Positions 44,816 to 54,817 are shown, counted from the stretch's first letter. The stretch: DNA of 64,000 nucleotides from Vibrio sp. SNU_ST1 (GCF_030563405.1 NZ_CP130749.1:930001-994000), one strand, 5' to 3'. Notes: generated by a model not told the origin, from the letters alone. Numbers and translations are program-made.

Positions 44816-46321
44816 ATGACTCAAGCCATTTTAGAACTTAGCTCAATTGAGAAAGCCTTCCCAGGTGTTAAAGCACTAGATAAGGCAAGCCTCAACGTTT
44901 ACCCAGGACGCGTAATGGCGTTAATGGGGGAAAACGGTGCAGGTAAATCAACGTTGATGAAAGTGCTTACTGGCATTTACCACTTGGACGGCGGCACTAT
45001 CGCATACCAAGGTAAACCAGCGGCATTTAAAGGACCACGTGATTCACAACAAGCCGGCATTAGCATCATTCACCAAGAATTGAACCTAATTCCTGAGCTA
45101 ACCATCGCCGAGAACATCTTCTTAGGTCGTGAAATCACAAGCACCATGGGGCGTATCTTGTGGAACGAAATGTACCAAGAAGCGGACAAGCTACTTAAAC
45201 GCCTTAACGTAAAACACAGTCCAAAAACACCTTTAGGTCAGCTAAGCCTTGGTGAGCAGCAAATGGTAGAGATTGCGAAAGCCCTATCGTTTGAATCTAA
45301 AGTCATCATCATGGATGAGCCAACGGATGCGCTCACTGATACTGAAACTGAGTCGCTATTTAAGGTGATTAACGAGCTGCGTTCTGAAGGCTGTGGCATT
45401 GTTTACATCTCTCACCGTTTGAAAGAGATCTTTGAGATTTGTGATGACATCACCGTACTTCGTGACGGTAAGTTCATTGGACAATGTGAAGTAAAAGACA
45501 CCGACGAAGATGGCCTAATCGAGATGATGGTTGGCCGTAAACTGGACGAGCAATATCCACGTATCGGACAGAGCCACGGTGAAACCTGCCTTGAAGTGAT
45601 TGGCCTGACTGGTTCTGGTGTTCATGACGTGAGCTTTACGCTAAAGCGTGGTGAAATCCTGGGTGTATCTGGGCTGATGGGCGCAGGTCGTACCGAACTG
45701 ATGAAAGTGATTTACGGTGCCCTTCCAAGTGAACGCGGCGTCATCAACCTAGAAAACAAAACCATCAATCCTGTAAGCCCGAAAGATGGCTTGGCGAATG
45801 GCATTGCTTACATCTCTGAAGACCGTAAAGGCGATGGCTTAGTTCTAGGGCTTTCAGTCAAAGAAAACATGTCTTTATGTTCACTGGATCTGCTTACAAA
45901 AAGCGGTCAAATCCAACATAAAGATGAAGTAATGGCGGTTGATGACTTCATCAAACTGTTCAATATCAAAACTCCTACTCGCGAGCAAATTATTGGCAAC
46001 CTTTCTGGTGGTAACCAACAGAAAGTGGCTATAGCTAAAGGCTTGATGACAAAACCAAAAGTTCTGATTCTCGATGAGCCCACTCGTGGTGTCGATGTCG
46101 GTGCTAAGAAAGAGATTTACCAACTCATTAATAAGTTTAAAGCCGACGGCATGAGCATTATTTTGGTCTCATCTGAAATGCCAGAAGTATTAGGAATGAG
46201 TGACCGCATCATGGTGATGCATGAAGGCCGTGTAAGCGGTGAATTTAATGCTAAAGAAGCAAACCAAGAATTATTACTGGCGTGTGCGGTCGGTAAAAAG
46301 ATCAACGAGGACGCAGCATGA
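44816..46321 (+). CDS. rbsA: Ribose ABC transporter ATP-binding protein
   Basis: A 501-residue tandem ABC ATPase, as in E. coli. The start is ATG 44816 with AAGGA upstream. The first half has GENGAGKS and 'SLGEQQM'; the second half has the degenerate Walker A 'GLMGAGRTE' normal for RbsA/MglA, plus 'LSGGNQQK' and 'LILDEPTRGVDVG'. It energises ribose uptake and overlaps rbsC by 4 bp (ATGA). Confidence 0.95.
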   Translation: MTQAILELSSIEKAFPGVKALDKASLNVYPGRVMALMGENGAGKSTLMKVLTGIYHLDGGTIAYQGKPAAFKGPRDSQQAGISIIHQELNLIPELTIAENIFLGREITSTMGRILWNEMYQEADKLLKRLNVKHSPKTPLGQLSLGEQQMVEIAKALSFESKVIIMDEPTDALTDTETESLFKVINELRSEGCGIVYISHRLKEIFEICDDITVLRDGKFIGQCEVKDTDEDGLIEMMVGRKLDEQYPRIGQSHGETCLEVIGLTGSGVHDVSFTLKRGEILGVSGLMGAGRTELMKVIYGALPSERGVINLENKTINPVSPKDGLANGIAYISEDRKGDGLVLGLSVKENMSLCSLDLLTKSGQIQHKDEVMAVDDFIKLFNIKTPTREQIIGNLSGGNQQKVAIAKGLMTKPKVLILDEPTRGVDVGAKKEIYQLINKFKADGMSIILVSSEMPEVLGMSDRIMVMHEGRVSGEFNAKEANQELLLACAVGKKINEDAA

Positions 46322-47304
46322 GTACTAAAACCATGAGCAAAACAACCGAAGCTCCAAAGAAAAAGCCGTTAATCAGCAAAGAGTGGCTGATTGATCAAAA
46401 GTCATTGATTGCTTTGATCTTCCTGATTGTTGTCGTTTCTTTCTTAAACCCAAACTTTTTTACTGTCGATAACATCCTGAACATCCTGCGCCAAACTTCG
46501 GTCAACGCGATTATTGCAGTCGGTATGACACTGGTTATCTTAACCGCGGGTATCGACTTGAGTGTCGGCTCTGTACTGGCACTTTGTGGTGCTTTCGCAG
46601 CCAGCATGATTGGCATGGAAATCCCTGTGATGATCGCAGTGCCAACCGCTCTAGTAGCAGGTGCTGCATTAGGTGCTATCAGTGGTGTAATTATCGCCAA
46701 AGGTAAGGTTCAAGCCTTCATCGCAACGCTAGTCACCATGACTCTACTTCGTGGCGTAACCATGGTTTACACCGACGGTCGCCCTATCTCGACTGGCTTC
46801 ACAGACACAGCAGATGCGTTTGCTTGGTTCGGTACAGGCTACGCAATGGGCATCCCAGTTCCAGTATGGATCATGGTCGTGGTATTCGCAGCGGTATGGT
46901 ACCTACTTAACCACACACGCTTTGGTCGCTACGTTTACGCACTAGGTGGCAACGAATCAGCAACTCGCCTATCAGGCATCGACGTAGACAAAGTGAAAAT
47001 CGGCGTTTACGCAATCTGTGGCCTGCTAGCTGCAGTAGCTGGCATCATTGTGGCCTCTCGCTTGTCATCAGCTCAACCGACCGCAGGTATGGGTTATGAG
47101 CTAGACGCCATCGCAGCCGTGGTTCTTGGCGGCACAAGCTTAGCGGGCGGTCGTGGTCGCATTATGGGTACATTGATTGGTGCACTGATAATCGGCTTCC
47201 TAAACAACGCCCTAAACCTATTAGACGTATCTTCTTACTACCAGATGATTGCAAAAGCAGTGGTTATTCTTCTGGCGGTATTGGTCGATAACAAAAACAA
47301 ATAA
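46318..47304 (+). CDS. rbsC: Ribose ABC transporter permease
   Basis: A 328-residue permease with about ten helices. It has the 'AGIDLSVGSVLALCGAFAA' and 'GRYVYALGGNESATRLSGI' signatures of the RbsC/BPD_transp_2 family. The N-terminal 28 residues are polar and Lys-rich. It is translated by coupling from rbsA. Confidence 0.95.
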   Translation: MSTKTMSKTTEAPKKKPLISKEWLIDQKSLIALIFLIVVVSFLNPNFFTVDNILNILRQTSVNAIIAVGMTLVILTAGIDLSVGSVLALCGAFAASMIGMEIPVMIAVPTALVAGAALGAISGVIIAKGKVQAFIATLVTMTLLRGVTMVYTDGRPISTGFTDTADAFAWFGTGYAMGIPVPVWIMVVVFAAVWYLLNHTRFGRYVYALGGNESATRLSGIDVDKVKIGVYAICGLLAAVAGIIVASRLSSAQPTAGMGYELDAIAAVVLGGTSLAGGRGRIMGTLIGALIIGFLNNALNLLDVSSYYQMIAKAVVILLAVLVDNKNK

Positions 47305-47416
47305 ACGTAACACCTTGCTCTATCTATAAAGCAACATTTATAGAAAAAGCATCTTTAAGTAAAATATCTATCAGTAACAAACCTATAAACATTAAATCTA
47401 TAAATAATGTAACAAC

Positions 47417-47440
47417 GAGCTAGGGCTCACCTCCTAGCTC
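47417..47440 (+). terminator. Intercistronic hairpin before rbsB
   Basis: The arms GAGCTAGG / CCTAGCTC enclose an 8-base loop, just upstream of the rbsB ribosome-binding site (AAGGA). There is no T-run. It is probably an RNA-stabilising or processing element that helps raise rbsB expression above rbsAC. Confidence 0.55.
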
Positions 47441-47463
47441 CCCCTACATAAAGGACTTACATC

Positions 47464-48342
47464 ATGAAAAAATTAGCGACTCTTATTTCTGCGGCTCTTC
47501 TTTCTACTACAGTATCTGTGTCTGCACAGGCTCAAGATACAATGGCAATCGTTCTGTCTACACTGAATAACCCATTCTTTGTAACCATGAAAGATGGCGC
47601 AGAGGCGAAAGCAGAAGAGCTAGGCTACAAGCTTATCGTTCTTGATTCTCAAAACGACCCAAGCAAAGAGCTTTCGAACATTGAAGATCTAACCATTCGT
47701 GGTGTTAAAGCAATCCTGATTAACCCAACGGATTCAGATGCAGTGTCTAACGCAATTCGCATTGCTAATCGTTCAAACATCCCTGTACTGACACTAGACC
47801 GTGGTGCAAGCCGTGGTGACGTAGTAAGCCACATTGCTTCTGATAACGTAATCGGCGGTGAAATGGCGGGTCACTTCATCATGGAAAAAGTAGGCGAGAA
47901 AGCGAAAGTTATCCAACTTGAAGGTATCGCTGGTACATCAGCAGCTCGTGAACGTGGTGAAGGCTTCATGAACGCAGTAAACGGCAGTGACTTAGAGCTT
48001 CTAGCAAGCCAACCAGCTGATTTCGACCGTACTAAAGGTCTAAACGTAATGGAAAACTTGCTTGCTGCTAATCCAGACGTACAAGCGGTATTCGCTCAAA
48101 ACGATGAAATGGCTCTAGGTGCACTTCGCGCAGTTCAAGCTTCAGGTAAAGAAGTGATGATCGTTGGCTTTGATGGCACTGAAGATGGTATCGCTGCTGT
48201 TGACCGTGGCCTACTAGGCGCAACGGTTGCACAACAGCCTGATCTAATCGGTTCTTTAGGTATCGAAATCGCAGACAAAGTACTAAAAGGCGAGACAGTC
48301 GACGAGTACGTACCAGTAGCTCTAAAAATCATCGCTAAGTAA
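47464..48342 (+). CDS. rbsB: Periplasmic ribose-binding protein
   Basis: A 292-residue protein with a signal peptide (MKKLATLISAALLSTTVSVS..A). It has the sugar-binding Peripla_BP fold: 'STLNNPFFVTMKDGAEAKA', 'TLDRGA', 'AQNDEMALGA' and 'VGFDGTEDG', with the ribose-contacting Asn, Phe, Arg and Asp residues in place. It delivers ribose to RbsAC and is also a chemotaxis ligand carrier in relatives. Codon use is highly biased, as expected for an abundant protein. Confidence 0.95.
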   Translation: MKKLATLISAALLSTTVSVSAQAQDTMAIVLSTLNNPFFVTMKDGAEAKAEELGYKLIVLDSQNDPSKELSNIEDLTIRGVKAILINPTDSDAVSNAIRIANRSNIPVLTLDRGASRGDVVSHIASDNVIGGEMAGHFIMEKVGEKAKVIQLEGIAGTSAARERGEGFMNAVNGSDLELLASQPADFDRTKGLNVMENLLAANPDVQAVFAQNDEMALGALRAVQASGKEVMIVGFDGTEDGIAAVDRGLLGATVAQQPDLIGSLGIEIADKVLKGETVDEYVPVALKIIAK

Positions 48343-48392
48343 TCATTATTCTTAACTAGGAATAACCATTACTTAACTAAGAGTAGTATCTG

Positions 48393-48420
48393 GGTGGGGG
48401 TCCCCTATCCCCCACCTTTC
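48393..48420 (+). terminator. Hairpin/attenuator after rbsB
   Basis: The arms GGTGGGGG / CCCCCACC surround an 8-base loop, followed by TTTCTTC. It probably terminates part of the transcription and protects the rbsB 3' end, reducing rbsKR expression. Confidence 0.7.
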
Positions 48421-48598
48421 TTCACTCATTAACTCGCTGACTCAAGACAAAAAGCAAAAACCGACAGTGCATCGCTGTTTCTCATACAACCCTCGAACGA
48501 GACGGGCAATTAACGCAACAAGAATTTACGTAATAAGAATTAACGTAATGAGAAAGACCCATGCATTTTCAAATACGATATATCATAAGGCTCGTATC

Positions 48599-49525
48599 AT
48601 GACTCAACTGATTGTTTTAGGTAGCGTTAACGCTGACCACGTACTGCAAGTTCCTTCTTTCCCTCGTCCGGGTGAAACCTTGATTGGTGGTAACTATCAG
48701 GTCATTCCTGGCGGCAAAGGCGCAAACCAAGCCGTAGCGGCAGCGCGATTAAACGCAGATATCGGCTTTATAGCCTGTGTCGGTGACGACCCGTTTGGCA
48801 TCAATATTCGTCAAGACTTTGCCAAAGACGGCATCAACATCGACGGCGTTATCGTTGCAGACAACACACCTACAGGCATCGCGATGATCCAAGTATCTGC
48901 GACGGGTGAAAACAGCATTTGTCTTTCTGCTGAAGCCAACAACAAGCTGACTTGTGATCAGATCGAACCACACCTAGAGAAAATTCGCGGCGCTAAATAC
49001 CTTCTAACTCAACTTGAAACGCCAATTGAAGGCATTGAATACGCGGCAAAAGTTGCAAAAGAGAGTGGCACTCAAGTTATTCTAAACCCGGCACCTGCTC
49101 GTCCATTGTCGGATTCATTGCTTGCTTGTGTTGATGTGATTACACCCAATGAAACCGAAGCAGAAGTGCTGACAGGCATTACCGTGACTGATAGCGCATC
49201 CGCTCATCAGGCAGCTTTGGCTTTGCACGCAAAAGGCATCGAGACTGTGATGATCACACTTGGCGCGAAAGGCGTTTGGGTAAGTAAAAACGACAAGGGC
49301 GAGCTCATTGCAGGGTTCCGCGTTGAAGCGACAGACACAACCGCTGCTGGTGATACCTTCAACGGCGCATTGGTGACAGGCTTACTTGAAGACATGCCAC
49401 TTGAGCGCGCGATTAAGTTTGCTCATGCCGCGGCTGCTATTTCCGTGACTCGTTTTGGAGCTCAAACGTCGATTCCGAGCCGTGCTGAAACCGATGCGTT
49501 TTTATCAGAGCAATTATCTGCCTAG
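48599..49525 (+). CDS. rbsK: Ribokinase
   Basis: A 308-residue PfkB-family kinase that phosphorylates ribose at O5. The start at 48599 (MTQLIVLGSVNADHVLQVPSF) gives the standard length; the open frame back to 48467 is AT-rich leader. The 'GGKGANQAVAAARL' substrate motif and the C-terminal 'DTTAAGDTFNGA' anion-hole/catalytic Asp motif are intact. Confidence 0.95.
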   Translation: MTQLIVLGSVNADHVLQVPSFPRPGETLIGGNYQVIPGGKGANQAVAAARLNADIGFIACVGDDPFGINIRQDFAKDGINIDGVIVADNTPTGIAMIQVSATGENSICLSAEANNKLTCDQIEPHLEKIRGAKYLLTQLETPIEGIEYAAKVAKESGTQVILNPAPARPLSDSLLACVDVITPNETEAEVLTGITVTDSASAHQAALALHAKGIETVMITLGAKGVWVSKNDKGELIAGFRVEATDTTAAGDTFNGALVTGLLEDMPLERAIKFAHAAAAISVTRFGAQTSIPSRAETDAFLSEQLSA

Positions 49526-49677
49526 CTTTATACCCATTTGAAGGCTTAACTCCTGAGCTAAACCGTAGTTAACGGATGTGAGCCTTCAAATTCGGTAACA
49601 ACAAATAACAAGCATAAGCCCCTGTTTTCGGGCAGAATATCGCGCAACGTGGCAAGTTACTCCCACAAGGATTTTTT

Positions 49678-50679
49678 ATGGCAACAATGAAAGACGTCGC
49701 TCGGCTAGCAAAGGTTTCAACCTCAACCGTCAGCCATGTGATCAACAAGTCACGTTTTGTCAGTGAAGAGATTGCTGAGCGTGTTAACAGTGCGGCTAAA
49801 GAACTCAACTACGCACCGTCTGCATTGGCTCGCAGCTTGAAAATGAAGCAAACCAAAACCTTGGGCATGCTGGTTACTACCTCTACAAACCCATTCTTTG
49901 GCGAAGTAGTAAAAGGTGTTGAACGTCGTTGTTATGAGAAAGGCTACAACCTTATCTTGTGTAACACCGAAGGCGACAGCGACCGTATGAAGTCATCTAT
50001 CGATACCTTGCTGCAAAAGAGGGTCGATGGCTTGATGTTGATGTGCTCAACCCTTGAAGGGCAGCATATTGACGTATTTGAACGCTACCCAGAACTACCT
50101 GTTGTGGTAATGGACTGGGGCCCAATGCTGTTCGCGAGTGATAAGATCCAAGACAACTCGCACCAAGGTGGCTACATGGCGACCAAGCATTTGATAGATA
50201 ACGGCCACTCTCAGATTGGTTGTATCACAGGCCCACTGCATCGCAATCAAGCCTCTTCTCGTTATCAAGGCTTCAAGCAAGCGATGGAAGAAGCAAAGCT
50301 AGAGATAAATCCTAAATGGATTGTTGAATCCAACTTCGAATGCGATGGCGGCTTTGACTCATACCAAACACTAAAGACTCGAGGCGTAATGCCGTCAGCA
50401 ATCTTCGTGAGTAATGACATGATGGCAATGGGTGTGATTCACGCTGCCGCACAAGATGGCACGTCGATTCCAAACGATCTTTCGATCATTGGCTACGATG
50501 ACATCCATTTATCTAAGTACATGACCCCTGCTTTGAGCACTATCCACCAGCCAAAGCACCGTTTAGGTAAAGCTGCCGTAGATACTCTATTGAACCGACT
50601 CAAAACACCAGATGCGTATCCACAGGTTGTTGAGTTAGAGCCAACGTTAGTTGAACGAAGCAGCGTAAAAGCGATTTAG
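49678..50679 (+). CDS. rbsR: LacI-family ribose operon repressor
   Basis: A 333-residue LacI-type regulator with an N-terminal HTH ('MATMKDVARLAKVSTSTVSHV', quoted by its DVA..A.VS..TVS pattern), hinge helix 'SALARSLK' and a ribose-binding-like core. It should bind the two palindromes upstream of rbsD and be released by ribose. It ends the operon, with a strong terminator 28 bp downstream. Confidence 0.94.
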   Translation: MATMKDVARLAKVSTSTVSHVINKSRFVSEEIAERVNSAAKELNYAPSALARSLKMKQTKTLGMLVTTSTNPFFGEVVKGVERRCYEKGYNLILCNTEGDSDRMKSSIDTLLQKRVDGLMLMCSTLEGQHIDVFERYPELPVVVMDWGPMLFASDKIQDNSHQGGYMATKHLIDNGHSQIGCITGPLHRNQASSRYQGFKQAMEEAKLEINPKWIVESNFECDGGFDSYQTLKTRGVMPSAIFVSNDMMAMGVIHAAAQDGTSIPNDLSIIGYDDIHLSKYMTPALSTIHQPKHRLGKAAVDTLLNRLKTPDAYPQVVELEPTLVERSSVKAI

Positions 50680-50706
50680 GGCTCAGCCCTCCACATACTA
50701 AATCAC

Positions 50707-50744
50707 AAAGGGCAAGGTTATCTAACCTTACCCTTTTCGATTCT
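50707..50744 (+). terminator. Rho-independent terminator of the rbs operon
   Basis: The arms AAAGGGCAAGGTTA / TAACCTTACCCTTT pair with one mismatch around a two-base turn and are followed by TCGATTCTATT. Confidence 0.8.
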
Positions 50745-50804
50745 ATTGCGTTTCACTCATCTTCTTAGCGATTCATCAGAAATGCGAAAAACGCTTATAT
50801 GAAC

Positions 50805-51470
50805 CTATAAATGTCGCACATTGCGACTCTTTGCTAAATAGGTGGCCAGTTTCTGATAACTGCGTTTAGGATTATGTCCAAAAACCACAAAAGCATACAG
50901 CCAAATAACAAGAAGCATTGAAAACAAACCTGACTGAAAACCACTCGAGTAAACCTCAGGTAGCAAGTCGATTACCTTTTGATAGTTCGCAATTGAAATT
51001 GTTGCTTTATTGCTAATCAACTCATACGTTAAGCTTATTGGGCCCACGAAGGCCCAGACTAAAAACCACGACACGCCTGCGACAGGCACTAAACTCAGTA
51101 GCGGCTTAAGTTGCTTAATTGGAAAAATGAAATACAAAAGCATAATCAAATATAGAACGGCTAAAAATAAGCTCCATGCGTTAACACTGACCCCAAAAAT
51201 CCGATAGCGCTCATCGAGATACATGACTAACACTACCGCCCCCAATACACTAAGCGATAATAATTTGCCCACATACCTCGTTTCAGAAAACCTGATCAGT
51301 ACATAACCAATCACAAGAAGGAAACAAGAGATCCAGGCTAAAGCCTCAGCGGTAGTATCTAAAAAGACAGGTGTTGCTGTATTAGACAGAATGAGGATCG
51401 CGTAAGTAGGACCTATCATCAAAAACGCGATGAACACACGCACCAACATCCAAATCATATTTTTTATCAT
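50805..51470 (-). CDS. Polytopic membrane protein, unknown function
   Basis: About 221 residues with six or so hydrophobic helices ('MIWMLVRVFIAFLMIG', 'ALAWISCFLLVIGYVLI', and others) and a basic C-terminal tail. The ATG at 51470 has GAG four bases upstream; a GTG at 51485 is also open. No family recognised. It is convergent with rbsR and has no operon partner. Confidence 0.65.
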   Translation of the reverse strand: MIKNMIWMLVRVFIAFLMIGPTYAILILSNTATPVFLDTTAEALAWISCFLLVIGYVLIRFSETRYVGKLLSLSVLGAVVLVMYLDERYRIFGVSVNAWSLFLAVLYLIMLLYFIFPIKQLKPLLSLVPVAGVSWFLVWAFVGPISLTYELISNKATISIANYQKVIDLLPEVYSSGFQSGLFSMLLVIWLYAFVVFGHNPKRSYQKLATYLAKSRNVRHL

Positions 51471-51733
51471 TACGCTCAAATCCACTCACTCGCATTATTT
51501 CAAAAATTGCAGTTTTCAATTTGATGATAAAAAACCGGCAACAATCCGCTTCATCAAAAAACGTAAAAGTACTGAACAAAAAACGACACACTCAACCTTG
51601 GAAGTATATCTAACACCCTGATTTCTATAGTGCGACCATGCGTTACGCTATTTATATCAATAACTCATACTTTTGTTCACACTATTTATGCATAAGCTTG
51701 CGTTATTATCGCTAAATTTATAAATTAAGTTGT

Positions 51734-53311
51734 ATGCACACACCAATCGGTCACGCTTCTCTTAATATGGATATCAAGTACCAGCATTTTGCCAAAACTT
51801 CGTTCTTCTTTGCCATTTCTTTCTTTTTTTTCATGGCATTGCTCATTCCTTTGACACCTTCCCATTACCAAACGTTAACCGAAGACACATCAAGGTTAAT
51901 AGAAACGAGGTTAGAACGAATTCAATCAAGGTTCGACCGTTTTTTATCTGAAATTACCCCAGATCAGCCTTGCGACGCGATTGTTAGACAACTTCGACAA
52001 AACGTTTTTGAAGCCGATTGGGTGAAAGAAGCCGCGGTGTTCGACAAGGAGGGTCGATTTTACTGTTCAACCACTGATGGTGATGTTTCATTTCGCTTAT
52101 ACAACACCATCAGGCAGCGGCTCAATGACGCCCCGAATTTAACCACCTTATCGTACTCAAACTCGGCCATCACTCAAGTTCGATCGATCATGCTGATATT
52201 CTCGACTAAGGAAGGCTCAGGAGTAAGCCTGATGATTCCTCCGCACTTCATCTTTGAGCTTGTAGAAGCTAATTTGAATAGCCATGGCATTAACTCTAAA
52301 GTTGAGGTGATCAAAAGAGACATTCACCCTACCGACCTCGGCTCATACAACGCGACAGTACGGATACAGTCAGACATCTACCCATTCACCATCACCTCAT
52401 ACATTGGTTATCAGTATTATATTAACTTCATGCTGAGTCACTTATGGTTTGGCTTTCTTATGGCCGGAATTACGACCATTATTCGCCTTTCCCTCAAGCA
52501 TAAAAAACAGTGCCAACGTAGCTTAGAATATTCTCTATCCAGCGCTCTGAAAAACAAACACCTACATGTTCACATGCAACCTATCGTTAACCAAAGCACC
52601 AATAAAATCGTAGGCTGTGAGTCATTATTGAGATGGAACGATCCAATTGAAGGTAACGTCTCCCCTGCTATCTTCATTCCATTGGCTGAAAGTTTGGGCT
52701 TGATTGAGAAACTAACCTATTTCGTGCTGCATGAAGTGTTAAGGACATTGAAAAGTAATCAAGAGGTGTTTGCATCAAAGTACATCAGCGTCAACATCAG
52801 CCGAAACGTTGTATCCAACAGTAACTTCACTAATAAAGTGATTAGCATCTTTAAAAGACACCCTGAGATTCTCAAGCAAGTGGTTTTCGAGGTGACAGAG
52901 GATGGTGAGTGTTCTGATGCCGATATGGTCAAAATTAAGGACAACTTGCAAAAGCTATCTGATCTTGGTGTAAGAATTGCCATAGATGACTTTGGTACTG
53001 GCTACGCAGGATTAGACTTTGTAAGGCAATTTCCGTTCAGTATTCTCAAGATTGATCGCGTGTTCGTGAAAAACATATCCGACGAATCCAGTTTTGGTAT
53101 CCCACTATTAGAATCCATGCTTCAGTTATCACGCACCTTAGGCATGCAAGTCATAGTTGAAGGCGTTGAGTACGAGTCACAACTGAAGATCTTGTCGAAA
53201 CTTGGCGTCGACTACATCCAAGGCTTCTACTTCTATAAACCTATGCCAATAAGCCTCGCCATTAGCTTGATCAAACAGCAGGATTTTGAGTCCGATAGCC
53301 TTGAGGAATGA
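51734..53311 (+). CDS. CSS-motif EAL-domain c-di-GMP phosphodiesterase
   Basis: A 525-residue protein. TM1 about 22-41, a periplasmic CSS-type domain with C80 and a 'CST' variant of the CSS motif at 111-113, TM2 about 230-250, and a C-terminal EAL domain. The catalytic set is complete: 'ESLLRW' (EAL variant), 'SVNISRN', 'EVTED', 'IDDFGTGYAG', 'LKIDRVF' and 'VEGVEYE'. In relatives the periplasmic Cys pair senses thiol redox state and controls c-di-GMP hydrolysis. No clear ribosome-binding site precedes the ATG. Confidence 0.88.
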   Translation: MHTPIGHASLNMDIKYQHFAKTSFFFAISFFFFMALLIPLTPSHYQTLTEDTSRLIETRLERIQSRFDRFLSEITPDQPCDAIVRQLRQNVFEADWVKEAAVFDKEGRFYCSTTDGDVSFRLYNTIRQRLNDAPNLTTLSYSNSAITQVRSIMLIFSTKEGSGVSLMIPPHFIFELVEANLNSHGINSKVEVIKRDIHPTDLGSYNATVRIQSDIYPFTITSYIGYQYYINFMLSHLWFGFLMAGITTIIRLSLKHKKQCQRSLEYSLSSALKNKHLHVHMQPIVNQSTNKIVGCESLLRWNDPIEGNVSPAIFIPLAESLGLIEKLTYFVLHEVLRTLKSNQEVFASKYISVNISRNVVSNSNFTNKVISIFKRHPEILKQVVFEVTEDGECSDADMVKIKDNLQKLSDLGVRIAIDDFGTGYAGLDFVRQFPFSILKIDRVFVKNISDESSFGIPLLESMLQLSRTLGMQVIVEGVEYESQLKILSKLGVDYIQGFYFYKPMPISLAISLIKQQDFESDSLEE

Positions 53312-53362
53312 CGTACCTCAAAGCTGAAGTGTGATTTGATTTAGATTGGTATAAAGCACAAA

Positions 53363-53391
53363 CCCAACACCGACATGAAGTCTGTGTTGGG
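53363..53391. terminator. Probable bidirectional terminator
   Basis: The arms CCCAACAC / GTGTTGGG, with further inner GAC/GTC pairing, lie between the convergent EAL and SPFH genes. T-rich stretches flank both sides but are short. Confidence 0.55.
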
Positions 53392-53414
53392 AACAACTTT
53401 TAGTTTCCTTAATC

Positions 53415-54290
53415 CTACTTAGATCTCATATCTAAAATAGGCATATTTTCACCACCCAACATTGTTGCTGGCAGCTTTCCGTCCCAATTTTGAGCTTCGG
53501 TCAGTTTAATGATTAATGGGTTATCCCCAAGAGCTTTGGCCTTTGCATTAATAGCTTCTGCTTCAGCAAAACCTTTTAACTTAATTGCCTTCGCTTCAGC
53601 TATAGCGATAAGCTCAATGCCATCAGCTTCAGCTTTTGCCGTATTTACGGCTCTTTGAGCTTCTAAGTTTTGCCTAGCAAGTTTATGTTTCTCTGCTGCG
53701 GCTAAGTTTTTCTCAGTCTGCTTCGTTTCAATTGAGGTAAGGTATTTTTTTGGTAGGGCTATATTTTCAATCTGTATATTATCTACGCTTACTGGAAACG
53801 CGGCCATTTCTTCAATTAAATTGGATTCAATCGCCTGAATAGCACTCGCTCTATCTTGAATTAACTGCTCTGCATCATACTTGGGAATAACATCCTTAGT
53901 TGCCGACCTAAATCTAGGGTCAAGAATACGAGCTTCAAACTGCGGAAGACCGCCATACTGTCTAAAAAGATCTAACGCTGCAGATTTATCTACCGTCCAG
54001 TTCACAGATACGACGACAGTAACTGGCATCTGCTCCTTTGTACTAGAGGCCATTTTCTCTTCATTCTTGCGTGTTCGAACTTCAATTTCTTCAACGCTGT
54101 CGATAAACGGTACTTTGAAGTGTAAGCCTGGGCTTACCTGTGTTTTAGCTTCACTAAAGCGCTTAACAATACCAATGTGCCCCTCATTAACAGTATAAAC
54201 TGAACTAAAGAGAACAAAAGCAACGGTAATTCCGGCACCTAGCTTTTTAATAGGTAAGTTAAATTTCTTCATTTCTACAGCTTGTTTCAT
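53415..54290 (-). CDS. SPFH/band-7 (prohibitin-like) membrane protein
   Basis: About 291 residues. One N-terminal membrane helix (about residues 14-36), then 'VNEGHIGIVKRFSEAKTQVSPGLHFKVPF', the SPFH-domain opening (key G..G..K.......PGLHF..PF), and a long C-terminal coiled coil rich in Ala/Glu/Lys ('AKAEADGIELIAIAEAKAIK'). Such proteins form oligomeric membrane scaffolds. The start (ATG 54290 or 54272) is not well supported by a ribosome-binding site. Confidence 0.85.
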   Translation of the reverse strand: MKQAVEMKKFNLPIKKLGAGITVAFVLFSSVYTVNEGHIGIVKRFSEAKTQVSPGLHFKVPFIDSVEEIEVRTRKNEEKMASSTKEQMPVTVVVSVNWTVDKSAALDLFRQYGGLPQFEARILDPRFRSATKDVIPKYDAEQLIQDRASAIQAIESNLIEEMAAFPVSVDNIQIENIALPKKYLTSIETKQTEKNLAAAEKHKLARQNLEAQRAVNTAKAEADGIELIAIAEAKAIKLKGFAEAEAINAKAKALGDNPLIIKLTEAQNWDGKLPATMLGGENMPILDMRSK

Positions 54291-54439
54291 GTTTTTGACC
54301 AACCAACTTATTATATGTGTAAATAATCAATATCAATCCTAACGCCCGTAAGAAGGTGAGCCCCACAGAGCTAACCAAGTACACGGTACTCTTACCGTAA
54401 CTACCGAGCGTAACGCATCATGTGAATCCTTATTTTTTA

Positions 54440-54817
54440 TTACTTGCCTGTTTTATATCCCATCACGAGCCTTACTATTCCATCGAGTTCCTCGCGTTCG
54501 TTTGACGAATATAACCCAGACTCTACAACACCAACGTCATCGTTATTGAAAACACCGACACGTAACTCATACTTTTTGGTTAAAAGGTATCCAACGATGC
54601 CAATTATGGAAAACACACCAATACCAGCAAGTGGACGAAAAAGGAAAATAGGTAAACTAAACACAACCGCAATAAAGAACGACCTTGTGATTTTACTTTT
54701 AATGTCATGCTCTTTAACGTAGATATTTTCTAACGTATTAAGCCTAAGAGGCTTTGGGCTCTTCCTTGTTACAATCGAATCAGACTCAAGCCAAATATTC
54801 TTTTTGCCACTTTCCAT
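54440..54817 (-). CDS. Small two-helix membrane protein, unknown function
   Basis: A 125-residue protein with a polar N-terminus (about 45 residues) and two adjacent helices ('SFFIAVVFSLPIFLF', 'IGVFSIIGIVGYLLT'), then a polar tail. It has a strong ribosome-binding site (GGAGGAG). It sits between the SPFH gene and the degraded toxin array on the same strand. The layout resembles small DUF6232-like membrane proteins, which I cannot confirm. Confidence 0.65.
   Translation of the reverse strand: MESGKKNIWLESDSIVTRKSPKPLRLNTLENIYVKEHDIKSKITRSFFIAVVFSLPIFLFRPLAGIGVFSIIGIVGYLLTKKYELRVGVFNNDDVGVVESGLYSSNEREELDGIVRLVMGYKTGK

Noticed and set aside
53415..54817. SPFH and small membrane proteins as part of the toxin array
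   Set aside because: They have no repeats or immunity-like features in common with the modules, and adjacency alone is not enough.
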